A stretch of DNA of 64,000 nucleotides from the NCBI GenBank assembly GCA_023150875.1, contig JAKLKC010000025.1, positions 25,255-89,254 of the forward strand. The letters are read 5' to 3'. The stretch comes from Myxococcota bacterium (lineage in GTDB: Bacteria; Myxococcota_A; UBA796; UBA9615; JAKLKC01). The notes under the pieces were generated by a model. The model saw nothing but the letters and a program-made list of their open reading frames with translations, made no database searches and had not been told where the DNA came from. This document shows positions 1-8,464 of the stretch, piece by piece. Both the position numbers and the translations under genes were made by a program. Numbering within the stretch: position 1 is the first letter of the stretch; each line of letters starts with the position of its first letter.

Positions 1-1
1 C

Positions 2-1018
2 TGCGACCGGATCGAGGCCCGCCTCCGCGCGGTGGAGCGGCTGCGGGTCCGCCGCCACTCCCACAGCCTGCTGGCCGACCTGCCCCCCCGCGGCGGGACG
101 CGGCCCGTGGTGATGCTCCTGGGCCACCTGGACACGGTGCCCACCTACGCGGACACCCGCGTGGAGCGCCGGGGCGGGCGGATCCACGGCGCGGGAGCCT
201 CGGACATGAAGGGGGCCCTGGCGGTGATGCTGGCCCTGGCCGAGGACCTGGGGGAGGCGGCGGACCCGCCCCACCACGTCGCCTTCGCCTTCTACGAGAG
301 GGAGGAGGGGCCCATCGCCGCCAACGGGCTCCTGCCCCTGCTGGACGCCTGCGGGGGATGCCTGCCCCGGGTGGACCTCGGGATCGCCCTGGAGCCGACG
401 GACGGGCGGATCCACCTCGGGTGCGTGGGCTCCCTCCACGCCACGGTGGTGTTCCACGGGCGGAAGGCCCACGCGGCGCGCCCCTGGCAGGGGGACAACG
501 CCATCGCCAAGGCGGGGACCTTCCTGACCCGGCTGCACGACCTGGGGCCGAGGGACGTGGAGGTGGGGGGCTTGACGTACCGCGAGGTGATGACCATCAC
601 CCAGGCCGTGGGGGGAGGAGGCCGCAACGTCGTCCCGGACCGTTTCGAGGTGAACGTGAACGCCCGCTTCGCGCCGGGGAGGACGGCGGACGAGACGCTG
701 GCGCGGCTCCGGGAGCTGGCCGGCGAGGGCGCCGAGGTCGTGGTGACGGACCTGGCGCCGCCGGGGCCGGTCTGCGTGGACAACCCCCACTACCAGCGGT
801 TCCGGGTGGTCTCGGGGGCGGAGGTCCAGGCGAAGCAGGCCTGGACCGACGTCGCCCAGCTCGGCGCCCGGGGGATCGACGCCATCAACTACGGGCCGGG
901 CCTGACCTCCCAGGCGCACCAGGTGGGCGAGTACGTCGAGGAGGCCGCCCTGGCGACCGCCCACGGCGCCCTGTGGCGCTTCCTGGCCGGGGCCCCCTCC
1001 CCCGCCGGCCCGCCCTAG
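2..1018 (+). CDS. dapE: M20-family peptidase, succinyl-diaminopimelate desuccinylase-like (5' partial)
   Basis: Likely hydrolyses N-succinyl-LL-2,6-diaminopimelate in lysine and peptidoglycan precursor synthesis; a cytosolic di-zinc enzyme. The reading frame is already open at the first bases, so the start lies left of the window and the internal GTG at 32 is not a safe start. Visible M20 landmarks are the metal ligand motif GHLDTVP (122-142), GASDMKG (188-208) with the second ligand Asp, and the catalytic/ligand pair in FYEREEG near 290. A dimerisation-type lid follows (SLHATVVFHGRKAHAARP), then the C-terminal QAHQVGEYV His. Spacing and the FYEREEG form fit actinobacterial-type DapE better than ArgE, but a related acyl-amino-acid hydrolase is possible. 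It stands 65 bases upstream of ychF on the same strand. Confidence 0.8.
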   Translation, partial: CDRIEARLRAVERLRVRRHSHSLLADLPPRGGTRPVVMLLGHLDTVPTYADTRVERRGGRIHGAGASDMKGALAVMLALAEDLGEAADPPHHVAFAFYEREEGPIAANGLLPLLDACGGCLPRVDLGIALEPTDGRIHLGCVGSLHATVVFHGRKAHAARPWQGDNAIAKAGTFLTRLHDLGPRDVEVGGLTYREVMTITQAVGGGGRNVVPDRFEVNVNARFAPGRTADETLARLRELAGEGAEVVVTDLAPPGPVCVDNPHYQRFRVVSGAEVQAKQAWTDVAQLGARGIDAINYGPGLTSQAHQVGEYVEEAALATAHGALWRFLAGAPSPAGPP

Positions 1019-1083
1019 CCCTTCCACCCCCCATCCCCCCTTCGTCGCGCGCCCCCCGGGGGGCGCGGTCCCCGGAGCAAGCC

Positions 1084-2178
1084 ATGTCGGTCCAAGCGGG
1101 CATCGTCGGTCTGCCCAACGTCGGCAAGAGCACGATCTTCAACGCCCTCACGGCGGCGGGCGCGGAGAGCGCCAACTACCCCTTCTGCACCATCGAGCCC
1201 AACGTCGGCATCGTTCCCGTCCACGACCCGCGCCTCCAGCGGATCGAGTCGGTGATCCCGACCCAGAAGGTGATCCCGGCGGCGGTGGAGATCCTGGACA
1301 TCGCGGGCCTGGTGCGGGGCGCCTCCAAGGGCGAGGGCCTGGGCAACCAGTTCCTGGGCCACATCCGCTCGGTGGACGCCATCCTCCACGTGGTCCGCTG
1401 CTTCGAGGACCCGGACGTGGTCCACGTGGACGGCGCCGTAGACCCCCTGCGGGACATCGAGACCATCGACCTGGAGCTGGCCCTGGCGGACCTGGACTCG
1501 GCGGAGAAGCGCCTGGACAAGTACCGCAAGCAGTCCAAGGGCGGGGACAAGGAGGCGGCCTTCCACCGGGACGTGGCGGAGAAGCTGGTGGCGTGGCTCT
1601 CCGCCGGCCACCCGGTCCGCGCCGCCTCGTTCACCCCCGAGGAGCGCGTGTCGGTCCGCGAGGCCCAGCTCCTGACCTCGAAGCCGGTGCTCTACGTCTG
1701 CAACGTGGACGAGTCGGCGGTCCCGGGCGGCAACGCCCACACCGAGCGCGTCCGCGCCCACGCCCAGCGCCACGGCGCCGGCTCCGTGGTCCTCTCGGGC
1801 AAGATCGAGGCCGAGATCGCCGAGCTGGCCCCGGGCGAGCGCCTGGCCTTCCTCCACGACCTGGGCCTGGAAGAGCCCGGCCTGAACCTCCTGGCCCGGG
1901 AGGCCTACCGCCTCCTGGGCCTCCAGACCTACTTCACCGCCGGCCCCAAGGAGATCCGCGCCTGGACCGTCCCCATCGGCTGCAAGGCCCCCCAGGCCGC
2001 CGGCGTCATCCACACCGACTTCGAGCGCGGCTTCATCCGCGCCGAGGTCTACACCGTCCCCGACCTCCTCGCCTGCGGCTCCGAAGCCGCCCTCAAGTCC
2101 AAGGGCCTCCTGCGGGTGGAGGGCAAGGAGTACGTCGTCCAGGACGGCGACGTGATGCACTTCCGGTTCAACGTGTGA
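1084..2178 (+). CDS. ychF: Redox-responsive ribosome-binding ATPase/GTPase YchF (OLA1 family)
   Basis: 364 aa, the usual YchF length. The N-terminal Obg-type G domain shows the P-loop GLPNVGKST, a switch region TIEPNVGIV and the G3 motif [19 protein letters not shown]. The G4 position reads NVDE instead of NKxD, the known reason this family prefers ATP to GTP. A coiled-coil hairpin (about residues 130-200) and a C-terminal TGS domain ([14 protein letters not shown] to the [13 protein letters not shown] end) complete the family layout. The ATG at 1084 is chosen because the conserved [12 protein letters not shown] begins there; the frame is open further upstream but without family similarity. 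It acts on ribosomes and in stress responses in other bacteria. Confidence 0.97.
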   Translation: MSVQAGIVGLPNVGKSTIFNALTAAGAESANYPFCTIEPNVGIVPVHDPRLQRIESVIPTQKVIPAAVEILDIAGLVRGASKGEGLGNQFLGHIRSVDAILHVVRCFEDPDVVHVDGAVDPLRDIETIDLELALADLDSAEKRLDKYRKQSKGGDKEAAFHRDVAEKLVAWLSAGHPVRAASFTPEERVSVREAQLLTSKPVLYVCNVDESAVPGGNAHTERVRAHAQRHGAGSVVLSGKIEAEIAELAPGERLAFLHDLGLEEPGLNLLAREAYRLLGLQTYFTAGPKEIRAWTVPIGCKAPQAAGVIHTDFERGFIRAEVYTVPDLLACGSEAALKSKGLLRVEGKEYVVQDGDVMHFRFNV

Positions 2179-2190
2179 GCGGTTCGCTCA
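2176..2190. terminator. Short symmetric hairpin built from two convergent stop codons
   Basis: TGAGCG (2176-2181), loop GTT, CGCTCA (2185-2190) is a perfect 6-bp inverted repeat. Its left end is the TGA stop of ychF and its right end is the TGA stop, on the minus strand, of the histidine phosphatase gene. Only 9 bases separate the two genes, so this is the only available place for a bidirectional terminator. The stem is short and has no T-tract, so function is inferred. Confidence 0.35.
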
Positions 2191-2847
2191 GCCCCACGCC
2201 AAGGGACGACGCCGCCCACGGTACTCGGCCTGCACCATGGCCCCATCGGCGACGAGGACGAGCGCCTCCAGGAAGAGGGGCCAGTCCAGCGGGCCGAGCG
2301 GGACACCCAGCGCGTGTGCCGCGGTCGCGGTGACCAGCGAGTCATGGGTGACGAAGACGTGTACCCCGGGGCGCGCGTCCGCGGTCGCCAGCATGTGGGC
2401 CACAAGACGGCGTGCGGCCGCTCGTGGGTCCGCCAGGCCGGGCAGGGCCACTCCCCGGACCAACGCCTCCATCACCGCTTCATGGCCCCGGCGACGCCAG
2501 ACCTCCCACGCAACACGCCCGTCCAGAACGTAGACGCCGGGGCCGCCCAGCGCGGTGTCCGGGGCAGGGTGCACGGGCGATCCTGACCCGTCCACGACGG
2601 CGTCAGCGGTCTGCATGCAGCGCAGGACCGGGCTTGACCGGGCGGTACGTAACCGCGACCCGATCCGCTCCCCCAGGGTCCGTGCCAGACTGACGCCCTC
2701 CTCCAGGAGCGGCGTCTCGTCCCCCGGGCCGTCCGGTGGCAGAGGGCCCCTCGCCGAGTGGCGGAGAAGCAGGACGACCGCGGCGTCCGGGCTCGCCTCA
2801 TCGATGGCCCGCACCGTGGAAGTCGGTATGACCAGATTCGAAGTCAC
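2188..2847 (-). CDS. Histidine phosphatase-superfamily protein
   Basis: 219 aa. The phosphate-binding motif reads LLLRHSARG (His30), a variant of the usual RHGE/RHG; a later helix has the SSPVLRCMQTAD pattern (Arg for phosphate, as in SSPLxRAxQTA), and the second catalytic His sits in FVTHDSLV. Together these identify a phosphoglycerate-mutase-like phosphohydrolase rather than a mutase. The start is GTG at 2847-2845, which overlaps the upstream stop as GTGA, so translation is coupled to the methyltransferase gene. As the last gene of a sugar/radical-SAM operon it may remove a phosphate from an activated sugar or a modified intermediate; the substrate cannot be read from sequence. Confidence 0.8.
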   Translation of the reverse strand: MTSNLVIPTSTVRAIDEASPDAAVVLLLRHSARGPLPPDGPGDETPLLEEGVSLARTLGERIGSRLRTARSSPVLRCMQTADAVVDGSGSPVHPAPDTALGGPGVYVLDGRVAWEVWRRRGHEAVMEALVRGVALPGLADPRAAARRLVAHMLATADARPGVHVFVTHDSLVTATAAHALGVPLGPLDWPLFLEALVLVADGAMVQAEYRGRRRPLAWG

Positions 2848-4508
2848 GCCGGGACCCCCACGAGGACCGTGCAGATCCCTGGAAGCGGGCGAGCTTCGGC
2901 GATCCGCAGGCCCGCGGCTCGGAAGAGCCGATCGAACTCGGCCCTCGTTCGTTCCCGGCCGCCCGTCGCCAACATCATGTGGAGGCCGAGCAGGGAGCCG
3001 GAGAACCCTCGCTCCGGCCGGACCAGTTCCACGACGTAGATGCGACCACCGGCGTCGAGGGCGCGCGCGGCATTGCGGAGGACCGTCGCAGCGCGGTCGT
3101 CCTCCCAGTCATGGAGCACCCGGGCCAGGACGATCCCGTCACCGCGGACCGGCCAGGGGGCGAAGAGGTCCGCCTCCACGAAGCACGCTCGGTCCCCACC
3201 CAAAGCCCCGCCGCGGCCGAGAGCGGCAACTTCCGGGCGTTCGAGGACGGTGACGTCGCACCCGGGCAGCGCCCGCGTGATCGACGCCGCGAGTGCACCT
3301 GTTCCCCCGCCGGCGTCGATCAGGCGACGGTGTCCGGGCTCGAGCACGGCCGGCACGGCCGCATAGTCGTGCGCGGCATAGGGCGAGATGGCGTGGTGGT
3401 AGGCCGCGACCCGCCCGGGGTCCCGCGCCATGTCGGCGAAAGGATCGGCCGCATGCCAGTCCGGGTCTCGGAGCGCGCGATCCAGGTCACGCCACGGCGC
3501 CCTGCCGTCGGTCGCCCAGTAGCGGCACGCCTCGGCCAGGGACGAGGGGTGCTCCCGACGAAGATGGTCGCCGCTCTCGGTCGCGCGCCACTCGTCCCCG
3601 ACGCGATCGACCAGACCCGTCTCCGCCAGCGCGGCCAGTAGGGTCCGGAGGCGCTCGGCGAGGACACCGTCTCCCATCGTCCTGTCCTCCAGCGGAAGCC
3701 TCTCGAACAATCCCAACGACACTGCGGCGGTCGCGGCCTCGGATCGCCACCACGCCACCAGCTCCCCCGACGCGGCCTGGAGGCCCGAGCGTAGGGCTCC
3801 ACGCAGCTCGACGACGGTCTCGCCTCGCTCGTCGATCACCTCCATGCCTCCATCCCACCGCTCGACGCGGGACTGGCCATTGTAGAAGGGCTCCACGGCG
3901 GCGAACCGGCGCGGATAGGCCGGAGCGCCGGTCGCGTCCACGTGGGTCCAGCCGGACGCGTCGCGGGCGCGGGCGAAGCCCTTGTGATACACGTCGAGAT
4001 CGAGGAACCACCGGCGGTGCACCATCCTCCCTGCGCGATCGACGTGGGTCGACCAACCGTCTTCCCCTTGAACCACCGCGACGCCATCGCGGTAGTCGCC
4101 CGCGTACCGCCATCTCGCGGCTGAAACGGGAGCCCCCGTCTCGTCGAGGTGGAGATACCCTCCGTCCCCCGCACGCACCGCGCTCCGGCCCTCCTGGTAG
4201 TTCCCGCACCATGCGTATCGCTCCGGGTACAGTGCGCGGCCCCCGGGAAGGACGTGGTGCCATCCCGAGACGCCGGCTACGGCGGCCCTCCCCTCGTAGA
4301 ACCCGAAGACCTGGAGGTGTCGCGCGGGGTAGGCGGCGAGCCCGTGCTCGTCGATGTGGAAGGCGCCGTCGTCCGCCGAGACCGGCGCCAGGCCGGGCAC
4401 ATGGTACTTCCACACTCTCCGGAACCGGGCCGGGTAGAGCGGTACTCCGTCCAGGAGGTGGTGGGTGCCCTCGGGAGCTACCTTTGCGCGGGGCCACGAG
4501 GCGGTCAC
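2844..4508 (-). CDS. WG-repeat beta-propeller-like domain fused to class I O-methyltransferase
   Basis: 554 aa. Residues about 1-235 carry about six degenerate 40-45-residue repeats with the pattern Y..R(F/Y)...G.Y..GRA.V....GW.H.D..G, i.e. WG-type repeats, likely a binding module. Residues about 245-550 form a plant-type/ArsR-like winged-helix dimerisation part plus SAM-dependent methyltransferase: LIDAGGGTGAL is motif I, followed by LERPEV and LHDWEDDRA, the HDW-D signature of small-molecule O-methyltransferases (acetylserotonin/hydroxyneurosporene type). The start is GTG at 4508-4506, overlapping the upstream stop as GTGA; longer frames upstream lie inside the radical SAM gene and are not credible. 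The catalytic domain is clear, the fusion is unusual and the substrate unknown. It probably acts after the radical SAM/glycosyltransferase enzyme of the same operon. Confidence 0.8.
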   Translation of the reverse strand: MTASWPRAKVAPEGTHHLLDGVPLYPARFRRVWKYHVPGLAPVSADDGAFHIDEHGLAAYPARHLQVFGFYEGRAAVAGVSGWHHVLPGGRALYPERYAWCGNYQEGRSAVRAGDGGYLHLDETGAPVSAARWRYAGDYRDGVAVVQGEDGWSTHVDRAGRMVHRRWFLDLDVYHKGFARARDASGWTHVDATGAPAYPRRFAAVEPFYNGQSRVERWDGGMEVIDERGETVVELRGALRSGLQAASGELVAWWRSEAATAAVSLGLFERLPLEDRTMGDGVLAERLRTLLAALAETGLVDRVGDEWRATESGDHLRREHPSSLAEACRYWATDGRAPWRDLDRALRDPDWHAADPFADMARDPGRVAAYHHAISPYAAHDYAAVPAVLEPGHRRLIDAGGGTGALAASITRALPGCDVTVLERPEVAALGRGGALGGDRACFVEADLFAPWPVRGDGIVLARVLHDWEDDRAATVLRNAARALDAGGRIYVVELVRPERGFSGSLLGLHMMLATGGRERTRAEFDRLFRAAGLRIAEARPLPGICTVLVGVPA

Positions 4509-6850
4509 GACGACACCGGACGGCGCATGTTGCAGCCGAGGCAGAGGGCCCGGGTGTGGTAGGTGGCGACGAGGCCGCGGTAGCGTCCGCCGTTCCAGAT
4601 CTCGCGGATCCCGACGTCGTGGAGGTTGCCGAAGTCGCCCAGCGCCCTCCGCTCGGCGTCGGGGGCGCAGCAGGGGTTGAACCTTCCCTCGGCGCCGATC
4701 CACGCCTCCTGCCCGAGGAACGGGCACTTCCCACCCGGGGCGACGTCGGTGGGCGCGGTGGGGTCGAGGGGGAAGAGGTTGTCCAACATGACTTCCCGCC
4801 CGTCCGGGAGGCGATGCTCCTCTGCCGCGGCGCGCGCCTCGTCGACCGCTTTGTTCCACCTCCCGACGGCCTCGGCGCTCCGCCGCATCGAGAGGCCGGC
4901 GATGGTGTCCCAGTGGACCCAGAGGTGGTGCCCCTTGACACGGTCCACCCCCAGGGACGCCGCTAGGCGGACGACGTCCGCAAGCTCGCCCACGTTCGAG
5001 TCCAAGTACGTCAGTTGGAAGGTGACGCGGCATCGGTCGCCCCCCGAGGCGGCGTGGCGATCCCGCACGGCGACGAAGTCACGGACGTTGGCGAGCATCC
5101 TCTCCCAGCGGGCCCCGATCATGATCGCCTCCTGCGTCTCCTTGCGGGCGCCATTCCAGGAGACCTTCACGTCGGAGGCGACCGGGACGATGCGCTCGGC
5201 CCACGCGGTCGCGCCCAGCCTGGGAAAGGTCCCGTTCGTGGTGAGATTGAGCTTGACTCCGTGCCTCTCGCAGAGGGTCAGGATCTCCTCGAAGTCGGCG
5301 TAGAGGAGGGGCTCTCCCATCGTCGACGGGATCACCTCCTTCAGCCCGGTGCCCCGGGACTCCTCCAGCACGCGGCGGATCGTCTCGACCGGCATGCGTC
5401 TCGGAGGGCGCCGATCCGCCCGGCGGGTGACCTGGAGGGGGCTGTGGGCACTGTGCTCCTCGCACATGATGCAACGCAGGTTGCAGTCATCCGGGTTGGT
5501 GTCGAACGTGATGCGCCACGGCCCGGGCAGCACGGTGACCCGGGAGGAGTCGCGGCCCTCGACGACCTCGCGATACAGGTCCTCCACGGCTCGAACGTGC
5601 TCGGCGATGTCGGGGACGTCTCCTTCGGGATGGTGGAGGTAGCCGCGCGCGCCCAGGCTCGATGCCAATCCGGGTTCGTCCACCAGGCGCTGCATCTGCC
5701 GCGCGAGGTCCTCGGCGTCGCGGTGCCGGAACAGGAGCCCGTTGACCTCGTGGGCGACGTACTCCGCCATCCCGCCCACGTCAGCGGTCACTACCGGTAC
5801 GCGCGCGCCCTGCGCCTCGTGGATCACGAGGGGGGAGTTCTCCAGCCAGACCGATGGGACGACGATGGCGTCGACCTGGTCGAAGACCTCCGCGACGATT
5901 CCCTGGTTCCGGTACTCCGGAAGCCACTCCACCCGCTGAGCGGCGCTCCCCGGCAGAGCCGCGGCCATGGTGCGCAGCGCCTCGGTGTCTTGCCCGCGAG
6001 GGCGGCCGTAGACGCGAAGGCGCGGCTCGCCCTGGAGTGTGCCGAAGGCGGAGACGAGCAGGTGGATCCCCTTGGCGGGGATGTGCGTGCCGATGTAACC
6101 GAACGTGAACGGCTCGCCCGGCACACGGCACCGACCCGACAGTCGGCTCCGGTCGAAGCCGTAGTCCAGGTACCGGACCTTGGCCTGGGGCAGGCCGAAG
6201 TCCCTCACGAAGCGGCCCGCCAGGTCGCGAGCGGGGGCGATGAACAGGTCGACGAGGTCCGCGACCTCCCGAACGTGGGCCATCCGGCGCGACACCCAGT
6301 CCGCCCACGTTGCGGCGTCGCGCGCCTCCTCGGCGGGATCGCCCGAGAAGTATCGGGCGTAGCACCGGCGCGCGCACTTCTCGTCCTCCTGCCCGTCGCA
6401 GGCCGCCCACAGGTCCAGGGGATCTTCGGGGAACATCTGCATGAGCTGTCCCCGCGGACACATGAGCCAGTAGTCGTGCAGGGTGAAGACGACGGGGACC
6501 TGACGACGGGCAGCCTCGCGGATCAGGGAGGTGGACAGGTGGTTCAGGTGGCCGACGTGGACGACGTCCGGGCGCATGCGCCCGAGCACCTCGGCGAAGC
6601 GCTGGTCGACGCCCTCGTGGCGGTAGCGGTCACGGAACCGCGGCATGTTGACGACGTGGAGCCGGATCCTGGGGTCGTCGGGTTCGGTTTCCTCGCACAG
6701 ACGGTAGTCGGGGCCGAACGAGTCCTCTTCCCGCGTGAAGACCTCGACGTGGTGTCGCTCGGCCAGGGCCCGGCACAGGGTCTGGCTGTAGACCTCGGAG
6801 CCGGCGTTGTAGCGCATGGGGTAGCCGTGGATGACCTTCAGGATCCTCAT
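4505..6850 (-). CDS. GT4-type glycosyltransferase fused to radical SAM/SPASM enzyme
   Basis: 781 aa bifunctional protein. Residues 1 to about 400 are a GT-B glycosyltransferase of family 4: N-terminal ILKVIHGYPMRYNAGSEVY, the acceptor loop, and the donor-site region EVFDQVDAIVVPSVWLENS plus the ExxxE-like segment near VIHEAQGARVPVV. Residues about 440-781 are a radical SAM enzyme: the [4Fe-4S] cysteines are C456, C460 and C463 in CNLRCIMC. A C-terminal SPASM-type Cys cluster follows (CPFLG; FNPCCAP; LCLGCNM) for auxiliary clusters. The ATG at 6850 overlaps the epimerase stop as ATGA. SPASM enzymes usually modify peptides or alcohols/sugars, so a glycosylated peptide or aminosugar product is plausible. 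No precursor peptide was recognised. The two halves have no gap or frame break, so the fusion is real in this read. Confidence 0.85.
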   Translation of the reverse strand: MRILKVIHGYPMRYNAGSEVYSQTLCRALAERHHVEVFTREEDSFGPDYRLCEETEPDDPRIRLHVVNMPRFRDRYRHEGVDQRFAEVLGRMRPDVVHVGHLNHLSTSLIREAARRQVPVVFTLHDYWLMCPRGQLMQMFPEDPLDLWAACDGQEDEKCARRCYARYFSGDPAEEARDAATWADWVSRRMAHVREVADLVDLFIAPARDLAGRFVRDFGLPQAKVRYLDYGFDRSRLSGRCRVPGEPFTFGYIGTHIPAKGIHLLVSAFGTLQGEPRLRVYGRPRGQDTEALRTMAAALPGSAAQRVEWLPEYRNQGIVAEVFDQVDAIVVPSVWLENSPLVIHEAQGARVPVVTADVGGMAEYVAHEVNGLLFRHRDAEDLARQMQRLVDEPGLASSLGARGYLHHPEGDVPDIAEHVRAVEDLYREVVEGRDSSRVTVLPGPWRITFDTNPDDCNLRCIMCEEHSAHSPLQVTRRADRRPPRRMPVETIRRVLEESRGTGLKEVIPSTMGEPLLYADFEEILTLCERHGVKLNLTTNGTFPRLGATAWAERIVPVASDVKVSWNGARKETQEAIMIGARWERMLANVRDFVAVRDRHAASGGDRCRVTFQLTYLDSNVGELADVVRLAASLGVDRVKGHHLWVHWDTIAGLSMRRSAEAVGRWNKAVDEARAAAEEHRLPDGREVMLDNLFPLDPTAPTDVAPGGKCPFLGQEAWIGAEGRFNPCCAPDAERRALGDFGNLHDVGIREIWNGGRYRGLVATYHTRALCLGCNMRRPVSS

Positions 6851-7761
6851 GGACGCGCCTCCCGAGACGGCGGACCGGGGTGGGACAGGTCGAGGATGAG
6901 GGCGGCGATGCCCTCCTCGAGCGAAACGCGGGGGAACCAGCCAAGCAGTTCTCGCGCGAGGCGGGGATCCCCGACGAACCGAGAGACCTCGTGCCGGGGC
7001 GGCTCGAGGTAGGCGCAGTCGACGGGGCGTCGCACCGCGCGGACGACCGTCGCGCTGAGGCCCGCGAGCGTCGTCTCGATGCCGCTGACCAGGTTGACGG
7101 GAGGGACCCGCTCGTCGCCGTCGTCGAGCAGGTGCATCATTCGGAGGAGCCCGTCGACCACGTCGTCGACGTGCACCAGGTCGACGGAACGCGCTGGGCC
7201 ATGCACCGTGATACGGCGGGCCCCCAGGGCCGCGGCGACCCACGCGGGCACCACCCGGTCTGGGTGGTCCCATGGAGCGCCATACACGTTACCGAGACGG
7301 GCGACCGCCGTGCGGAGACCCATCCCTCGCGCCTCCCCCAGGACGAGCCGCTCGCCGGAAGCCTTGGTGCGGCCGTAGGTGTTGACGGGGAAGATCGGCG
7401 CCGTTTCGGCGACCGGGAGAGTGAGCGGTTCCCCATAGACCTCGCGACTGCTGGCGAACAGGACCCAGGGGCGATCCCGTTGCTCCGCCGCGGCATGGAG
7501 GACGCGGATCGTCCCGTCGCGGTTGACCCGCCATGCCCTCACCGGATCGCGCTCGGCCTCACCGACGCGCGACACCGCCGCGAGATGGATGACCCCGCGA
7601 CACCCCCGGATGGCGCGGACGAGCCGGTCGTGCCTCAGGATGTCGTCAGCCGAATGGACCGCGGTGTCGTAGGTCCGGACCCCGCTTCCCTCCCGGCGGA
7701 GTGCACGCACGACCGCGCGGCCGATGACCCCGCCGGCCCCCGTGACGAGGACGGGCCTCAT
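6847..7761 (-). CDS. NAD-dependent nucleotide-sugar epimerase/dehydratase (extended SDR)
   Basis: 304 aa. The Rossmann nucleotide motif GAGGVIG is at the N-terminus and the catalytic YGRTK (YxxxK) follows at mid-protein, with the SSREVYG and GNVYGAPWDHPDRVVP segments typical of extended short-chain dehydrogenases that act on NDP-sugars (GalE/RmlB/WcaG-like). It ends in DLSHPG..., after a family-type substrate-loop region. The ATG at 7761 overlaps the stop of the 99-aa gene upstream as ATGA, and its own stop overlaps the next start, so the product is made stoichiometrically with the glycosyltransferase-radical SAM protein that presumably uses the sugar donor. The exact reaction (4-epimerase, dehydratase or decarboxylase) cannot be decided. 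Confidence 0.88.
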   Translation of the reverse strand: MRPVLVTGAGGVIGRAVVRALRREGSGVRTYDTAVHSADDILRHDRLVRAIRGCRGVIHLAAVSRVGEAERDPVRAWRVNRDGTIRVLHAAAEQRDRPWVLFASSREVYGEPLTLPVAETAPIFPVNTYGRTKASGERLVLGEARGMGLRTAVARLGNVYGAPWDHPDRVVPAWVAAALGARRITVHGPARSVDLVHVDDVVDGLLRMMHLLDDGDERVPPVNLVSGIETTLAGLSATVVRAVRRPVDCAYLEPPRHEVSRFVGDPRLARELLGWFPRVSLEEGIAALILDLSHPGPPSREARP

Positions 7762-8057
7762 CGCTCGCCCCAGATCCGCACGGCGAACGCCCGCTGGGCG
7801 GGACCGAACCGGAGGTAGGTGACGAGGGTCCAGGGCAGGTGGACGCTCGGGTGCGAACGCACCACCACCAGGACGCCCCGGCGGTCGTCAGCGAGGAAGT
7901 ACCGGTCAAGGACGCCCTCGAGGGATCGCCCCAGCAGGGGAGCGACCATCGCCGAATCGACCTCCACGGCACGCTCGAGGATTCGGAGCGCCTCCGGGGT
8001 GCCGATGTCGTGGTCGTGGACTCCGAGCCGGGCGCGGGCGTGCCGGGTGACGTGCAC
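7758..8057 (-). CDS. Unknown 99-aa protein, first gene of the sugar/radical SAM operon
   Basis: Not recognised. The likely start is GTG at 8057 (VHVTRHARARLGVHD...); the frame stays open upstream to 8231, but that extension is Arg/Ser-rich and low in credibility. The protein has an N-terminal His/Arg cluster (TRHARARL), a helical middle (PEALRILERAVEVDSAM), and two beta-hairpin-like stretches (GVLVVVRSH; TLVTYLRFGP). Its stop overlaps the epimerase start as ATGA, so it belongs to the operon. The shape (HxxxR-L near the N-terminus, compact alpha/beta, about 100 aa) could suit a small binding or toxin-like fold, or a peptide-recognition partner, but I have no family match. Confidence 0.5.
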   Translation of the reverse strand: MHVTRHARARLGVHDHDIGTPEALRILERAVEVDSAMVAPLLGRSLEGVLDRYFLADDRRGVLVVVRSHPSVHLPWTLVTYLRFGPAQRAFAVRIWGER

Positions 8058-8434
8058 TCCACGGGGCCGAGCACATGAGTCGGAACCCGCATGCACGCGA
8101 GAGGAAGGTGCCACGGGCACCCACCTCTTCGTGCGGCGGTTACCGTCCGTCTCACGGGAAGATCTGGACGCGCGGGGGTGCTTGCCGACCCGATGGCGGG
8201 CCGACCGACGGAAGCCGGGGATGTGGCGCATGGACGGACACTCCAGAGGTCCTGTAGCAGCCAGCAGACCGACGGCACCCCGATAGGGGTCGCCTGGAGC
8301 ATGCGCGCGATGCGGCCGAGGTCTTCTGGCTGGGGGTCGGGGAGTAGTCTGCTCCGAAACGGTACCGCCCCCTCGCCCGCTCGCGCGGGCGCCCTGACCC
8401 CATCAGGACGAGGGGGGTGGTAACGTTCGGGAGC
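8058..8434 (-). other. Leader region of the sugar/radical SAM operon
   Basis: The stretch between the predicted transcript start (about 8428) and the 99-aa gene start (8057). It contains the 7-bp hairpin at 8374-8391. Two overlapping minus frames cover the rest but neither has a credible start, so it may be a regulatory leader or a decayed small gene. Confidence 0.3.
8374..8391 (-). other. GC hairpin in operon leader
   Basis: CGCCCGC (8374-8380), loop TCGC, GCGGGCG (8385-8391): a perfect 7-bp stem that would form about 40 bases into the transcript predicted from the promoter at 8435-8464. It could be an attenuator, a pause site or simply a 5' stabilising hairpin. There is no T-run after it. 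Confidence 0.3.
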
Positions 8435-8464
8435 AGGATAGTCACGGTGGGAACCGGGAGTCAA
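8435..8464 (-). promoter_or_regulatory. Sigma70-like promoter for the sugar/radical SAM operon
   Basis: Reading the minus strand: TTGACT (8464-8459), an 18-base spacer, then TATCCT (8440-8435). This is the best paired -35/-10 match I found in the window and it points at the 2188-8057 operon. The predicted start would be near 8428, leaving an unusually long leader. Confidence 0.5.

Noticed and set aside
2188..8464. A RiPP precursor peptide for the radical SAM/SPASM enzyme
   Set aside because: No short frame with leader-core layout and ribosome site was found; the 99-aa gene does not look like a precursor, though the leader region is left open as a question.
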